Shown: positions 33,344 through 42,258, numbered from the stretch's first letter. The stretch: DNA of 64,000 nt from Brevundimonas bullata (GCF_014207965.1 NZ_JACHLM010000003.1:496001-560000), one strand, 5' to 3'. Notes: generated by a model from the letters alone, not told the origin. A program made the numbers and translations.

Positions 33344-33376
33344 GGCCGGCGGATCACTCCGCCGGCCTTTTTCTTT
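33344..33376 (+). terminator. Intrinsic terminator after the DHS-like gene
   Basis: GGCCGGCGG (33344-33352) and CCGCCGGCC (33359-33367) form a nine-base-pair stem with a six-base loop, followed by TTTTTCTTT. Confidence 0.92.
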
Positions 33377-33428
33377 GGGGAACCATCGCCCCGCTGCTTC
33401 GCGTTATTCCTGCAACAAGGAGACGACG

Positions 33429-33749
33429 ATGGCTGACCCCAGGACCGAGAACGAAGAAGCTCGAGAAGCCGCCGACATGGGCGAGAAATCCGATCGCGGC
33501 CACCTCGCCGACGCCTTGAAGAAGGCGCTGGAGGGGACCGACGGAGGATCCGACACCCGCGCCGGGTCGTTGCGCGGCGGCTCGGCCTCCGGTTCGGACA
33601 TTGATCCGGATCAGGACGTCATCAACGAGGCCCTGGCGTCCGAAGGCATGCGTTTCGCCGATCGCGGCTCCAAACCGGCGGGCGGTCCCGCCGAGGCGCG
33701 CAAGTCGACCGGCCAGCCCGGCGACGATGTGGACGCCCCCACCGGTTGA
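33429..33749 (+). CDS. Small acidic hydrophilic protein, unknown
   Basis: A 106-residue protein rich in Asp, Glu, Gly and Ser, with no signal peptide or membrane helix. The middle (LADALKKALEGTDGGS) may be helical; the rest looks disordered. AAGGAG lies six bases before ATG 33429, which supports translation from this start. It stands alone between the DHS-like terminator and the lipoprotein gene. I recognise no domain. Confidence 0.65.
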   Translation: MADPRTENEEAREAADMGEKSDRGHLADALKKALEGTDGGSDTRAGSLRGGSASGSDIDPDQDVINEALASEGMRFADRGSKPAGGPAEARKSTGQPGDDVDAPTG

Positions 33750-33821
33750 ACCGCCTTGCTGCCGCCGCACGGATGGGCCACGGTGTTCATCAAGTTGAAC
33801 AGTCTCAAGGACGTAGGCGGG

Positions 33822-34319
33822 ATGAAGCGTAGCGTGGCAGCCGTCGCCGTGGCCCTCACGGTCGGCCTTATCGGATGCGACGAGCGTAGCGAGGCTGCGC
33901 CCGAGACCGCCCTGCCCCCGCCCGCCGACGCCCCAGCCGAAACGGTCGCCGTCGCCGCCCCGATGGCTGAGGCTGCAGCCCCGCCTGCTGACGCCGCGGC
34001 CATCGACGGCGCCCCCGCCTTCGCCGCCCTCTATCCCGGCGCCCAGGCTGATGGCCCAGCCACCGTCGCTAACGGCCCGGCCGGCCCCGGCGGCCTGATC
34101 ACCTTCACCACCGACGCCGCGCCTGACGCCGTCGTGGCCTTCTATCGCCAGCGGGCCGAGGCCGCCGGCCTGGCCCCCGTCATGGCCATGAACCAGGGCG
34201 AGGCCCGCGCCTATGGCGCCGCCGCGCGCAAGGCAGACGGCGCCACGTTACAAGTCGTGGCTTCGCCTGGCGAAGACGGACTGACCTCGGTCCAGTTGAC
34301 CTGGAGCGCCGGGGTCTGA
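33822..34319 (+). CDS. Small Ala/Pro-rich lipoprotein
   Basis: A 165-residue predicted lipoprotein: MKRSVAAVAVALTVGLIGC gives a signal with lipobox Cys at residue 19. A long Ala/Pro/Glu linker follows, then a C-terminal 95-residue domain (PAFAALYPGAQADG...LITFTTDAAPDAVVAFYRQRAEAAGL) ending in VQLTWS. The domain fold is unrecognised, but the AVVAFYRQRAEAAG segment is common in small periplasmic proteins. The stop overlaps the following ATG (TGATG), so it is coupled to the acid-phosphatase-like gene. Confidence 0.7.
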   Translation: MKRSVAAVAVALTVGLIGCDERSEAAPETALPPPADAPAETVAVAAPMAEAAAPPADAAAIDGAPAFAALYPGAQADGPATVANGPAGPGGLITFTTDAAPDAVVAFYRQRAEAAGLAPVMAMNQGEARAYGAAARKADGATLQVVASPGEDGLTSVQLTWSAGV

Positions 34320-35140
34320 TGAAGCGCCGGGGGGCCTTCATTGTCGCCGCCGCCACAGCCGCCCTGCTCTCGGCCTGTGCAGGCACCCCCGCCGCCCTGC
34401 GCCCCCAAGCGGTTCAAGCCGCCGTCCCGGAAACCAAGGGCTATCTGACCGGGCCGCTGATCCAGGCCCTGGCCGACGCCGTGCCGCCGCCGCCCGCGCC
34501 CGGCTCCCCGCCCGATCTGGCCGACAAGGCGCGCTCCGCCCAGTTCAAGACGCTGGAGGACAGCGACCGATGGCTGCTGGCCACCGCCCACGCTGAACTG
34601 CGCCCGCCCCTGGCGCTGCAGCATTTCGACTGCGCCCTGGGCGTGCGCCTGGGCGCGGCGGTCACGCCCAATCTCAACCGCCTGATGCAGCGCCTGTTCG
34701 ACGATTCCGACGCCGCCGCCGAACGGGTCAAGGCGCGCGGCTTCCGCGCCCGCCCGGTCGGCGACGATCCCGAGCGTCGTCCCTGCCAGCGCGTCAGCGA
34801 GGCGGGTCGCAAGAGCGCCTCCTATCCTTCCGGTAGTTCGACCGTGGCCGCCGTCTATGGCGAGGCCTTCGCCGCTCTGGAGCAGCAGCACGCGGCCGAG
34901 GCCCGCCGCACCGCCCAAGAGATGGGCCTCAGCCGACTGGTGTGCGGGATGCACTATCCCAGCGACGTCGCCGTCGGCGAGGTTCTGGGCAAGGCGGTGT
35001 TCGAGGCCGCCGCCGCCAGGCCGGGCTTCGACGCCGACCTGGCCGCCGCGCGCGCTGAACTGGCCGCCGTGCGCGCCACCGGCCTGGCCAGCCCTGCTTG
35101 CGCCGCCGAGCGTCTGGCCCTGGCGGCGCCCCTGCCCTGA
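34319..35140 (+). CDS. Class A acid phosphatase-like (PAP2) lipoprotein
   Basis: A 273-residue exported protein with a lipobox (LLSACAG). The three PAP2 motifs are partly intact: K-x6-RP (KARGFRARP), a second motif reading PSGSS where PSGH is expected, and SR-x5-H-x3-D (SRLVCGMHYPSD). The first and third supply phosphate binding and the His nucleophile; the second supplies the proton donor His, here Ser. It may be a slow or altered phosphatase. It is coupled on both sides with a lipoprotein and a beta-helix protein. Gene products would act in the periplasm or outer membrane. Confidence 0.85.
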   Translation: MKRRGAFIVAAATAALLSACAGTPAALRPQAVQAAVPETKGYLTGPLIQALADAVPPPPAPGSPPDLADKARSAQFKTLEDSDRWLLATAHAELRPPLALQHFDCALGVRLGAAVTPNLNRLMQRLFDDSDAAAERVKARGFRARPVGDDPERRPCQRVSEAGRKSASYPSGSSTVAAVYGEAFAALEQQHAAEARRTAQEMGLSRLVCGMHYPSDVAVGEVLGKAVFEAAAARPGFDADLAAARAELAAVRATGLASPACAAERLALAAPLP

Positions 35141-36111
35141 TGGCGACCTGGCTGGCGACTCTGTGGCTGAGCGCTGCCCCTGAGGCGTGGTCCCTGCCCG
35201 CCGCCCGTCCCTGCACGGCGAGCCAAATAGGCGAATTGACCGCCGACGCGACGACGCCCTACCGCCTGACCTGCCGCGCCGTGCTGAGCGCCGGACAGGC
35301 TATCACCCGTCCCCTCCTGATCGAAGGCGCCGAGGCCTCGGGCGCCGGGCTGGACTGTCGGGCCGGCGTCGTCGGACGCCCCGGCGTCGCCACCACCACC
35401 CGCCAGCCGACGGTCGCCATCTGGTCGCGCCGCGTCTCGGCGTCGCACTGGAGCCGGCCCACCGACATCCGCATCGAGAACTGCACGATCCACGGCGCGG
35501 TGCGCGTCTGGGGCATGGGGGCGGACGGCGGCTATGACGACCTGCGCGCCTCGTCGCGCACCGTCGACCACACGGCGACGACGCAAGGCGCGGCGCCCTC
35601 GCATATCGAACTGCACCGCGTGACCATCGTGGGGACGGGCTCCATCCCCCTCTACGTCGGGCCGGGCGTGACGCGCCTCAGCCTGACGAACTCAACGCTG
35701 ACAGGCCGTAGCGACGCCACCGCCCTCTATCTGGACGCCGAGAGCGCCGACAACCGGATCGAGAACAGCACCATCGCCGCGGCGACCCGCCGCGAGGCCG
35801 TCGCCGTCGACGGCTCGGCCCGCAACCGCATCACCGGCAACCGCTTCACGCTCGGCGGACGCGGCGGCGTCTTCCTCTATCGCAACTGCGGCGAGCGCGG
35901 CGTGATCCGGCACCAGACGCCGTCGGACAATCAGATCACGGATAATATCTTTTCGGACGCCGCGCGGCTGCGCCCCAGGCTGGTCGTGGTCGGCGCACGC
36001 GAAGGCAGCCGGTCATATTGCAGCGCGGATCGCGGCTATCCTTTCGGCAGCAGCGCCCACGACGGCGACGGCGCCACGAACAATGTCGTGGCGCGCAATA
36101 TCCGTCGCTGA
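35140..36111 (+). CDS. Secreted right-handed beta-helix repeat protein
   Basis: A 323-residue protein with a short signal-like N-terminus (MATWLATLWLSAAPEAWS). The middle is a series of parallel-beta-helix coils, each with an N-x-I/F/L type turn: IRIENCTIHGA, IELHRVTIVG, LSLTNSTLTG, NRIENSTIAAA, NRITGNRFTLGG, NQITDNIFSD. Four Cys suggest two disulfides. The fold is typical of pectate lyase-like polysaccharide-binding or cleaving proteins, but I see no catalytic signature. ATG 35140 overlaps the previous stop, so the three exported proteins form a coupled set. Its stop abuts the convergent aguB stop. Confidence 0.75.
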   Translation: MATWLATLWLSAAPEAWSLPAARPCTASQIGELTADATTPYRLTCRAVLSAGQAITRPLLIEGAEASGAGLDCRAGVVGRPGVATTTRQPTVAIWSRRVSASHWSRPTDIRIENCTIHGAVRVWGMGADGGYDDLRASSRTVDHTATTQGAAPSHIELHRVTIVGTGSIPLYVGPGVTRLSLTNSTLTGRSDATALYLDAESADNRIENSTIAAATRREAVAVDGSARNRITGNRFTLGGRGGVFLYRNCGERGVIRHQTPSDNQITDNIFSDAARLRPRLVVVGAREGSRSYCSADRGYPFGSSAHDGDGATNNVVARNIRR

Positions 36112-36978
36112 CTAGACCGGGCGGCCGGTCGCCAACGCCCCGTACAGCTCCGGACGACGGTCGCGGAAGAAGCCCCAGGCGGCGCGGTACTGATCCAGGA
36201 AGTCGAGGTCGAAGGTGTGGACCAGCACGCCCTCCTCGCGCGTCAGGGTTTCGACCAGATCACCGCGATGGTCGGCGATGAAGGAATGGCCGTAGAAGCT
36301 CTGGCCGGCCTCGGTCAGGGTCTCGTGGCCGATGCGATTGGCGGCCACGACCGGCACGACGTTGGACACGGCATGGCCCTGCATCGCCCGCTGCCACGGC
36401 AGGGCGGTGTCCAGTTCGGCGTCGTGGGGTTCCGAGCCGATGGCGGTCGGGTACATGAGGATGTCAGCCCCCTGCAACGCCATGGCGCGCGCGCTCTCGG
36501 GATACCACTGGTCCCAGCAGATGCCGACGCCGATGCGGCCAAAGCGGGTGCTCCAGACCTTGAAGCCGGTGTCGCCGGGACGGAAGTAGTACTTCTCCTG
36601 ATAGCCGGGGCCGTCGGGGATATGGCTCTTGCGATAGACGCCCAGGGCCTCGCCGTCGGCGTCCAGCATGACCATGGAGTTGAAGTAGTGCGGGCCTTCC
36701 TTCTCGAAGATCGAGACGGGGATGACGACGCCCAGTTCCTTGGCCACCGGCTGCAGCTGGACCACGGCCGGATGCTCGCGCCACGGGTAGGCGGTGGCGA
36801 ACCAGTGCTCCTCCTGCGTCACGCAGAAGTAGGGGCCTTGGAACAGCTCGGACGGCAGGATGACCTGCGCGCCCCTGGCCGCCGCCTGACGGATCAGGCC
36901 GATGGTCTTGTCGATATTCGCCTGCATGTCCTCGCCGTACGAGGTCTGCAGGGCGGCGACCGTGATGGTGCGGGCCAT
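36112..36978 (-). CDS. aguB: N-carbamoylputrescine amidase
   Basis: A 288-residue nitrilase-family amidase that converts N-carbamoylputrescine to putrescine, CO2 and ammonia. The Glu-Lys-Cys triad positions are visible: LPSELFQGPYF, the lysine of RKSHIPDGPGYQEKYYF, and the nucleophile in GVGICWDQWYPE. Length is normal. It overlaps aguA by one base, so the two are co-expressed. Confidence 0.95.
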   Translation of the reverse strand: MARTITVAALQTSYGEDMQANIDKTIGLIRQAAARGAQVILPSELFQGPYFCVTQEEHWFATAYPWREHPAVVQLQPVAKELGVVIPVSIFEKEGPHYFNSMVMLDADGEALGVYRKSHIPDGPGYQEKYYFRPGDTGFKVWSTRFGRIGVGICWDQWYPESARAMALQGADILMYPTAIGSEPHDAELDTALPWQRAMQGHAVSNVVPVVAANRIGHETLTEAGQSFYGHSFIADHRGDLVETLTREEGVLVHTFDLDFLDQYRAAWGFFRDRRPELYGALATGRPV

Positions 36979-37979
36979 TATGCGGGCTCCTGTTGCGAGA
37001 TGCAGTGGAAGGATCCGCCGCCGGTCAGGACGGCGTTCGACGGCGACAGGACGATCTCGCGGTCGGGGAAGACCGTGGCCAGGGCCTCGCCCGCCAGGCG
37101 CGCAGCGACATCATCGCCATAGGTCGGCACCACGATGGCGCCATTAGCGATCAGGAAGTTCATGTGGCTGGCCGGAACCGGACGTTCGTCGGCGTCCAGC
37201 ACCAGACCGGGCGACGGGACGCGCAGGACCTTGAGCTTGCGCCCCATGGCGTCGGTCGTTTCCGACAGCAGACGGGCGGTCTCGTCATAGACCTCGGCGT
37301 TAGGGTCCTTGCGGCCAAAGGCGATGGGACAGGCCACCACGCCCGGCGCAACAAAGCGGGCCAGGTTGTCGACGTGCCCATCGGTGTGGTCGTTCAGCAG
37401 GCCGTCGCCCAGCCAGACCACCACCTTGGCGCCGACCGAGGCGGCCAGCGCAGCCTCGGCAGCCTCCGCGGTCCAGTTCTTGTTGCGGTTCTTGTTCAGC
37501 AGGCACTGGCGCGTGGTCAGGACCGTGCCCTCGCCGTCGTGATCCAGGGCGCCGCCTTCGAGGATGAAGTCATGGCGGGTCGTCGGCACGCCCGAGAAGG
37601 CCGCGATCTGGTCGGCGACCTCGTCGTCGTGCGGATAGTCGTACTTGCCGCCCCAGCCGTTGACGCTGAAGGTCTGGGCCGTCTTCGAGCCCGCATTGAA
37701 GATCGGGCCGGTGTCGCGCAGCCAGATGTCGCCGAAGCGGGCGGCCACGACCTCGACGCCGTCGACGCCCTCGAAACGCGCGCGGGCGCCGGGCAGGGCC
37801 TCGTCATTGCCGACCATCAGCTTGACCTGTTCGCGCCCCGGACCCGCCAGGGCGCGGACCAGAGCCTCGACCTCGTCCTGGGCCTGCGCGAAGTCCTCGC
37901 CCCACAGCTCGGCGTGGCTGGGCCAGCCGACCCACATGGCGCGGTGCGGCGTCCATTCGGCGGGGATAGGTTGGGTCAT
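36978..37979 (-). CDS. aguA: Agmatine deiminase
   Basis: A 333-residue pentein-fold enzyme converting agmatine to N-carbamoylputrescine. Visible signatures are MWVGWPSHAELWG at the N-terminus, IWLRDTGPIFN, DFILEGGALDHDGEGTVLTT, and the catalytic Cys in GGGSFHCISQQ near the C-terminus. First gene of the aguAB pair. Together with the nearby decarboxylase, it gives the cell two putrescine routes. An arginine decarboxylase to make agmatine is not in this window. Confidence 0.95.
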   Translation of the reverse strand: MTQPIPAEWTPHRAMWVGWPSHAELWGEDFAQAQDEVEALVRALAGPGREQVKLMVGNDEALPGARARFEGVDGVEVVAARFGDIWLRDTGPIFNAGSKTAQTFSVNGWGGKYDYPHDDEVADQIAAFSGVPTTRHDFILEGGALDHDGEGTVLTTRQCLLNKNRNKNWTAEAAEAALAASVGAKVVVWLGDGLLNDHTDGHVDNLARFVAPGVVACPIAFGRKDPNAEVYDETARLLSETTDAMGRKLKVLRVPSPGLVLDADERPVPASHMNFLIANGAIVVPTYGDDVAARLAGEALATVFPDREIVLSPSNAVLTGGGSFHCISQQEPA

Positions 37980-38120
37980 GGGCGAAGTCGATCCGATGGG
38001 AGGAAGGTCAGCCGCGCCAGATAGGCCGAGACGCCCCCCGGTTCAATGTTTGCGGGCGATAGGCCGCAGCGACAGCCGCAGAACGGGCCTCAAGTAGCGC
38101 AAGGCGCGATAGGCCCCGAA

Positions 38121-38155
38121 CAAAGAAAAGGGCGGCCCGTTTCCGGACCGCCCTT
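38121..38155 (-). terminator. Intrinsic terminator after the TonB receptor gene
   Basis: A near-perfect 12-base-pair stem (38128-38139 with 38144-38155) lies 24 bases past the receptor stop. Read on the minus strand, it is followed by a T-rich TTTTCTTT-type run. Confidence 0.85.
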
Positions 38156-38178
38156 CCCTGTCGTGTCTAAACCGAAGC

Positions 38179-40692
38179 TTAGAAGCTGTAGCGCAGCGAA
38201 GCCATGATCGTGCGCGGAGCGCCGACGTTGGCGAACGGGCGGCTGTAGCCCAGTTGGCCCGGCGTGGCCGAAGCGCGGCTGCCGATGCTGCTGTAGTACT
38301 GCTCGTCGAACAGGTTGGTGACGTTCACCTGCAGGTAGGTGCCTTCCAGACCCAGGGTCGAGAAGTCGAAGCGAGCGTCCATATCGACGACGGTGTAGGC
38401 GTCGACCTTCAGATCGTTGACGTCGGTGACCCAGCGCTCGCCGGTGTACTTGCCCTGAACGCCAGCCGAGAAGACGTCGTTGAACTTGTACGAGGCGCGC
38501 AGCGAGAACATTTGTTCCGGCGTTTCGACCTGCTTCTTGCCCTTGGTCGGCAGACGGTTGCCGTTACGATCGTAAACGTAGTCGTCCTGCAGTTCGCTGT
38601 TGAGCAGCGAAACCGTGCCGTACAGGCTCAGTTGCTCGATCGGCGACCAGCCGATGGAGCCTTCGAAGCCGACCGTTTCCACCGAGCCGACGTTGCGGTC
38701 GACGAACTGGTCCAGATCCGAGTCGAAGGTGCTGACGATGCGGTTGTCGAACTGGTTCTGGAACACCGACAGCTGGGCCACGATGGTCGAGGTGGTGTAG
38801 CGGTAGCCCAGGTCGAGGTTCTTCGAGGTTTCCGGCTGAACCGTCGGGTTGCCGAGCGAGCCGTCAGCCAGACGCGTGGTCGAGTACAGGCTGTCCGTAC
38901 GCGGAGCCGACAGGGATTCGCTGTAGCTGCCGAAGACCGATTGGCCTTCGCCGAAGCGGTAGGTGGCGCCGACGTTGGGCAGGATGTCGTCGAACTTCAC
39001 CGTGCGCTGGAACGGCTTGATGTACTGGGTGCCGCCCTTCGAAGCGAAGGTCACGTTGCCGTTGGCCAGCGTGGCGTTCGGCACTTCAGTGGTGCAGACC
39101 ACGTTCGACGAAGCGTTCTGCGTGTAGCAGTACTGGTTCAGTTCACGCTCGAAGAAGGGAGCGCGAACGCCCAGGGTCACCGTCAGGGCTTCTTGCAGGA
39201 AGCGGCCGCGGTATTCCGCCGAGAACTGGTTCAGCGAAGCGATCGACTTGCGGTTACGCGCCTGAAGGGCGAAGCCGTCCAGGTTGACGACGCGGTTGTC
39301 TTCTTCGTTGCGGCCGCCGAAGTCGTCGACGAACGTCGGGTTCGAGGGGTTCGAGAAGTCGATGAAGCCGTAGTTGCCGGTCTGGCGGTGACGACCCCAG
39401 TCCAGGGCATAGGCCGCGCGCAGACGGTGGTTCTCGTTCAGGTCCCAAATCAGCGAGCTGTTCAGGCCATAGCGGTGCGTGTTGGTCACCGACGGCGTGT
39501 GAACGCGGACGCGGTCCAGGGTGTCGCCGTCGCCGTTCAGGTCAACGCCGCCCGTGGTCTTGGTGCCGCGCAGCAGGGCGTCGGTTTCCGACAGAACGGT
39601 TTGCTGGCTGCCGCCGGCGGCCAGGGTGTACTGGAACGAGGGGTCGACCGTCAGGGTCAGGCCGTCGCGCAGGGTGAAGCGCGAGGTGCCGCGGATGTTG
39701 CCCGTGTTGGACGGGTTGATGCGCAGGCCCCAGTAGTTGGCGCTGTTGCTGTCAACGTCGGCCACGCCGGCGCGAACGGTCGGTGCGGTGTAGGTGCGGT
39801 CGAAGTCGACGCCCCAGCCGAACGGGCTGGTTTCGACATCGCTCTTGCAGACCTGGGTCTTGGCGACGTCGCAGAAGCCCGTTGCAGTGGCCAGGTTCGG
39901 GCCATTGTAGTTGTAGTTCTTGTTGACGTTGTAGTGGCCAGCCAGCGAGATGAAGTCGCCGTTGTCGCCCAGCGGCTGATAGATGCGGGCGTTGTACTGG
40001 GCCTTCTCGAGGTTACCGATGCCCTTGAACTTGTCGTAGTCCTGATACGAGGCGGCGAACCAGGCCGAGGTGCCCCAGGGGCCGACTTCGCCCGTGTCGA
40101 TCAGGCCCATGACGCGGCGATAGTTGAAGTCGCCCAGCGAGCCCTGGACCCAGCCGCCGAAGTCCGCAGCCGGACGGCGCGTGACGTAGTTGATGGTGCC
40201 GCCGGTGGCCGATGCCGTGGGGCTGTCAACGTCGGTCGAACCGGTGTTGACCGAGGCGCGCTCGATCAGTTCCGGGTCCATCTGCTGGTTGGTGTAGGAA
40301 GCGTAGTTGCCGGTGTCGTTGAGCGGGATACCGTCGAAGGTCAGCGAGACGCGGTTTCCGTCAAAGCCGCGCAGACGGATGTTGCCGCCCGACGAGCCAT
40401 AGGGGTCGGCGTTGGTGAAGCTGAGGCCCGGCGTCAGGTTCAGGACCTGCAGGATGGTCTGGCCCGCACCCTGGGTGGCGATGAATTCCTGGTTGATCGT
40501 GTTGCGGGTCTTGGCGACCGTTTCAGCAACGGCCAGACCTTCGATGTTGCGCGGGCCGCGCTGGCCGGTGACGACGACGTCGCTGACTTCCGTAGCTTCG
40601 GTGCCGGTCGACTGGGCCGAGGCGGCGCCGGCCATGAGAAGGCCGCTCATAAGGGCGGTGGTCGCCCAGAAGAGCTGTTTGCGGTTGGTCAT
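38179..40692 (-). CDS. TonB-dependent outer-membrane receptor, Pho-box controlled
   Basis: An 837-residue outer-membrane transporter. A signal peptide (MTNRKQLFW...AGAASAQ) is followed by a TonB-box-like VSDVVVTGQR, a plug (GQTILQVLNLTPGLSFT, GGNIRLRGFDGNRVSLTFDGIPLND, GGTINYVTRRP), and a 22-strand barrel ending in LRYSF. Four Cys in loops may form disulfides. ATG 40692 was chosen at the signal peptide; ATG 40728 adds 12 residues. Substrate is not readable. The triple Pho-box repeat upstream points to uptake of a phosphorus compound, and PstS and PhnD are encoded 10 kb away. Confidence 0.93.
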   Translation of the reverse strand: MTNRKQLFWATTALMSGLLMAGAASAQSTGTEATEVSDVVVTGQRGPRNIEGLAVAETVAKTRNTINQEFIATQGAGQTILQVLNLTPGLSFTNADPYGSSGGNIRLRGFDGNRVSLTFDGIPLNDTGNYASYTNQQMDPELIERASVNTGSTDVDSPTASATGGTINYVTRRPAADFGGWVQGSLGDFNYRRVMGLIDTGEVGPWGTSAWFAASYQDYDKFKGIGNLEKAQYNARIYQPLGDNGDFISLAGHYNVNKNYNYNGPNLATATGFCDVAKTQVCKSDVETSPFGWGVDFDRTYTAPTVRAGVADVDSNSANYWGLRINPSNTGNIRGTSRFTLRDGLTLTVDPSFQYTLAAGGSQQTVLSETDALLRGTKTTGGVDLNGDGDTLDRVRVHTPSVTNTHRYGLNSSLIWDLNENHRLRAAYALDWGRHRQTGNYGFIDFSNPSNPTFVDDFGGRNEEDNRVVNLDGFALQARNRKSIASLNQFSAEYRGRFLQEALTVTLGVRAPFFERELNQYCYTQNASSNVVCTTEVPNATLANGNVTFASKGGTQYIKPFQRTVKFDDILPNVGATYRFGEGQSVFGSYSESLSAPRTDSLYSTTRLADGSLGNPTVQPETSKNLDLGYRYTTSTIVAQLSVFQNQFDNRIVSTFDSDLDQFVDRNVGSVETVGFEGSIGWSPIEQLSLYGTVSLLNSELQDDYVYDRNGNRLPTKGKKQVETPEQMFSLRASYKFNDVFSAGVQGKYTGERWVTDVNDLKVDAYTVVDMDARFDFSTLGLEGTYLQVNVTNLFDEQYYSSIGSRASATPGQLGYSRPFANVGAPRTIMASLRYSF

Positions 40693-40790
40693 CTGTTGGT
40701 ATCCCCAGTGATGAAGGCGTAGCGCCATGACGGCAGGCCGTGGCGCCTGTCGAGATGGGCTGGGCCTTAAGGCCGCTGCGGGAAGTTTGG

Positions 40791-40819
40791 GCGACAGTCG
40801 TGTGACAGTGATATGACAG
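40791..40819 (-). promoter_or_regulatory. Triple Pho-box upstream of the TonB receptor gene
   Basis: Three direct repeats at exact 11-base spacing read, on the minus strand, CTGTCAT (40813-40819), CTGTCAC (40802-40808) and CTGTCGC (40791-40797). This matches the PhoB consensus CTGTCAT with its 11-base period. It is about 100-130 bases upstream of the chosen start. Confidence 0.82.
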
Positions 40820-40882
40820 CCCTCAGGGGTGGCTATATCGTCACACCCCTGTGGATGAATCTCTTGACCCGTCCAAGCGGCG

Positions 40883-42124
40883 TCAGACGCGAAGGGCGAA
40901 GGCGTCGGCGATCAGGCCTGCGGTCGAGCGCATGGCCCGCGGCTCATGATAGTTGCCGTTGATCTGACTGCGGGCGATGACATGGGCGCGGAAGGCCGTG
41001 AACAGCTTGGGATCGGCGGCGACCGGAGCGCTCCAGAAGCCGTCCAGCGGCTGCTGGTCGGTCAGCCCCTCGAAATCGAAGAAGGCGTCGCCCATCACCT
41101 TGACCGGGGTGCGGAAGCCCAGAGCCGACAGAGCCGCGCTGGAGTTATTGACCACCATGCCCCGCGACGCGCGGCACAGTTGAGCAAGATTGCCGCCGTC
41201 GATGAAATCGACCCGGTCTCCCAGACCCCGCTCCACCGCCAGGCAGCGGGTCATGTGCGCCAGATCCGAAAGGCCGGGATCGAGCGGATGGTTCTTGACC
41301 ACCAGCCGGCATTCCTTCGGCGCATGACGGGCGAAGCTGCCCATCACCTCGGCCAGGAACGCCATGTTGTCGGCATAGGATGAGTATCGCAGCAACTGTG
41401 CATCGCCTTCACGCTGCAGACAGGCGATGTAGAATGGCCCCCGCGCCTGGATCACATCAGCGTCGCAAGAGCGTTTCGGGCGCGTCGCCAGACCGAAATA
41501 GCGCCGGATGTGACCCAGGAACTGCCGCCAAGGCGAGACCGTGTAAGGGTGGCGATAGTGCGGGAAGGCCGCCCAGCCGAACGGCTGGACCGCATGATAG
41601 AAGCTGATGTTGAAGACGTGGTGCGGCAAGATCTTGCCGACAGGACGCGTCACCGGCAGCTCTGGTCCCGGCATCGGATAGCCCTCAGCCGAGCGCGGCA
41701 GGGCGCTTGACCCATTCACCCCGTTTCTTTCCAGCGTGATCCAATCCGGACGGAAGTAGCCGTTCTCCAGCACCCATATGCGGGCGCCGAGCGTTTGAGC
41801 CTGGGACAACACCCCCTGATTGTAAGGGCCGCCCTCGCCAAACACGATTATGTCGGTAAAGGTCTGCGCCAGTTCACGGACGCGGCCAGGCCAGTGCCGG
41901 ACATCCTCGCGGAACATGACGCCGCCAGGCCGCCGCCAGGTCGCCAGGTCGCCTGCATTGAAGATCATGCGTGACGCCTCGCCGCCACGGGCGACGACGG
42001 CATCGGCCAACAGACGCCCGAACCCCCCGAACGGCGCTGTGACAATCAAAAACCGACGATCACGCAGGTCCGCACACACCAGGGGAATGGCGTTCGGCTG
42101 ATCAGGATCAAATGGCGCGAGCAA
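40883..42124 (-). CDS. kpsS: Capsule biosynthesis Kdo-transferase, KpsS-like
   Basis: A 413-residue cytoplasmic protein of the KpsS/LipB capsule family, which starts the poly-Kdo linker on the phospholipid anchor of group 2 capsules. Supporting segments are FLIVTAPFGGFGRLLADAV, FGEGGPYNQGVLSQAQTLG, VLENGYFRPDWITLE, the RLVVKNHPLDPG loop and MVVNNSSAALSALGFRTPVKVMG. TTG 42124 begins the frame; the true start is not certain because no strong ribosome-binding site is visible. It stands alone, away from the exporter operon at 17-21 kb. KpsC, its usual partner, is not in the window. Confidence 0.85.
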   Translation of the reverse strand: MLAPFDPDQPNAIPLVCADLRDRRFLIVTAPFGGFGRLLADAVVARGGEASRMIFNAGDLATWRRPGGVMFREDVRHWPGRVRELAQTFTDIIVFGEGGPYNQGVLSQAQTLGARIWVLENGYFRPDWITLERNGVNGSSALPRSAEGYPMPGPELPVTRPVGKILPHHVFNISFYHAVQPFGWAAFPHYRHPYTVSPWRQFLGHIRRYFGLATRPKRSCDADVIQARGPFYIACLQREGDAQLLRYSSYADNMAFLAEVMGSFARHAPKECRLVVKNHPLDPGLSDLAHMTRCLAVERGLGDRVDFIDGGNLAQLCRASRGMVVNNSSAALSALGFRTPVKVMGDAFFDFEGLTDQQPLDGFWSAPVAADPKLFTAFRAHVIARSQINGNYHEPRAMRSTAGLIADAFALRV

Positions 42125-42225
42125 CCGCTGTGTATCTTTCCAAGGAACAGCCTCTTCCTAGTGCCAAGCCCCCTGCTATGACAAGGCGGGCTGCGCGAAG
42201 AATACGGTTCTGCTTGATACAAGAA

Positions 42226-42258
42226 AAGGCCGCCAGCTCATGCCGAGTCCGGCGGCCG
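42226..42258 (-). terminator. Intrinsic terminator after the OmpA-family gene
   Basis: GGCCGCC and GGCGGCC arms (about 42228-42234 and 42251-42257) are followed, on the minus strand, by a TTTTCTT run. It lies about 70 bases past the stop codon. Confidence 0.75.

Noticed and set aside
38254-40722. An 822-residue open frame on the plus strand
   Set aside because: Entirely antisense to the TonB receptor, whose signal peptide, plug and barrel are clear.
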